Shown here: piece by piece, positions 13,418 through 13,587 of the stretch
Layout: every line of letters begins with the position of its first letter
How positions within the stretch are numbered: position 1 is the first letter of the stretch
From: an uncultured Anaerolineales bacterium
GTDB lineage: Bacteria; Chloroflexota; Anaerolineae; Anaerolineales; Villigracilaceae
DNA length: 13,587 bases
Direction: 5' to 3'
Assembly: GCA_937928015.1 (NCBI GenBank)
Contig: CALFXA010000247.1
Location: forward strand, 1 to 13,587
Made by a program: the position numbers and the translations under genes
The notes under the pieces: model-generated
Told to the model about the DNA's origin: nothing
The model's database searches: none
Seen by the model: the letters and a program-made list of their open reading frames with translations, nothing else

Positions 13418-13507
13418 TCCCAAAAACGGAAGAAGTCCCCAAGATGTTGATCGTCCGCGGGAAGTACGCATCCCGCGGTTCATTTTGTAAGAAAGGAGCA
13501 ATCAGCC
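13418..13507 (+). promoter_or_regulatory. infC-rpmI intergenic leader with strong hairpin, possible ribosomal-protein (L20) control site
   Basis: CCGCGGGA (13455-13462) pairs perfectly with TCCCGCGG (13471-13478) around an 8-base loop. AAAGGAG of rpmI follows 13 bases later. In several bacteria the infC-rpmI-rplT operon is controlled by L20 binding near here; whether this RNA mimics the L20 site was not tested. There is no T run, so it is not an intrinsic terminator. Confidence 0.4.
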
Positions 13508-13587
13508 ATGCCTCGCAAAGCAAAAGCTGGAAAAACCAAGCTGAAGACCCATAAGGCGACCTCCAAGCGGTTCCGCCTGACGGGAGC
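13508..13587 (+). CDS. rpmI: 50S ribosomal protein L35, 3'-truncated by window end
   Basis: ATG 13508 is preceded by AAAGGAG with a 9-base gap. The visible 26 residues, beginning MPRKAKAGKTKLKTHKATSK, show the K.KTHKA..KRF..TG signature of L35, the small basic protein of the large ribosomal subunit. It has a slightly longer N-terminus than the MPKMKTHKA form of many species. rplT would be expected just beyond the window. Confidence 0.95.
   Translation, partial: MPRKAKAGKTKLKTHKATSKRFRLTG

Noticed and set aside
1..13587. CRISPR array, prophage, transposase or integration site
   Set aside because: I saw no regularly spaced direct repeats, terminal inverted repeats, or recombinase, capsid or transposase motifs on either strand, and the tRNA 3' end is not duplicated within the window as far as I could see.

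Overview
The window looks like a chromosomal segment of a moderately GC-rich bacterium, most likely a Chloroflexota (Anaerolineae-like) lineage. That placement is an inference. It rests on the combination of a T-box-controlled thrS, a DUF981 membrane protein, a class D-like sortase, WD40/anti-sigma genes with large ectodomains, and a KAP NTPase fused to an FGE-sulfatase domain. Nothing in the window marks a phage, plasmid, CRISPR array or insertion sequence.

Left part (1-3901): the C-terminus of a CASTOR/POLLUX-type ion-channel protein ends in a clear terminator. It is followed by a 740-residue protein joining a KAP P-loop NTPase to a C-terminal FGE-sulfatase (C-type-lectin-like) domain whose enzyme cysteines are absent. 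That gene overlaps tail-to-tail with an RNA uracil-C5 methyltransferase gene of the RlmD/TrmA family. The methyltransferase lies at the end of a minus-strand operon: sortase, a 54-residue single-pass membrane protein, then the methyltransferase.

Middle (4990-8156): the sortase promoter region is shared with a divergent tRNA-Val(GAC) gene that has its own consensus-like promoter and terminator. Next comes a DUF981 membrane protein preceded by a 34-bp perfect palindrome. A consensus sigma-70 promoter then drives a T-box riboswitch with its terminator. After the T-box there is a second layer that is easy to miss: a 16-codon ORF with a strong ribosome-binding site and five Thr codons, and an RNA that can fold as a hairpin or pseudoknot just upstream of thrS. 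Threonyl-tRNA synthetase (without the N-terminal TGS domain) follows and ends in a bidirectional terminator.

Right part (8160-13587): a minus-strand signalling block holds a WD40 protein with an N-terminal membrane anchor, an ECF sigma factor and its translationally coupled one-pass anti-sigma factor. The WD40 protein and the anti-sigma factor carry similar ectodomain repeats. This block separates thrS from infC-rpmI, which are neighbours in many bacteria. infC appears to start at a rare ATC codon, as expected for an IF3 gene that controls its own translation. The window ends inside rpmI (L35).

The best candidates for something little described are the Thr-rich leader ORF plus pseudoknot stacked behind a T-box, the KAP-FGE fusion protein, and the large palindrome in front of the DUF981 gene.
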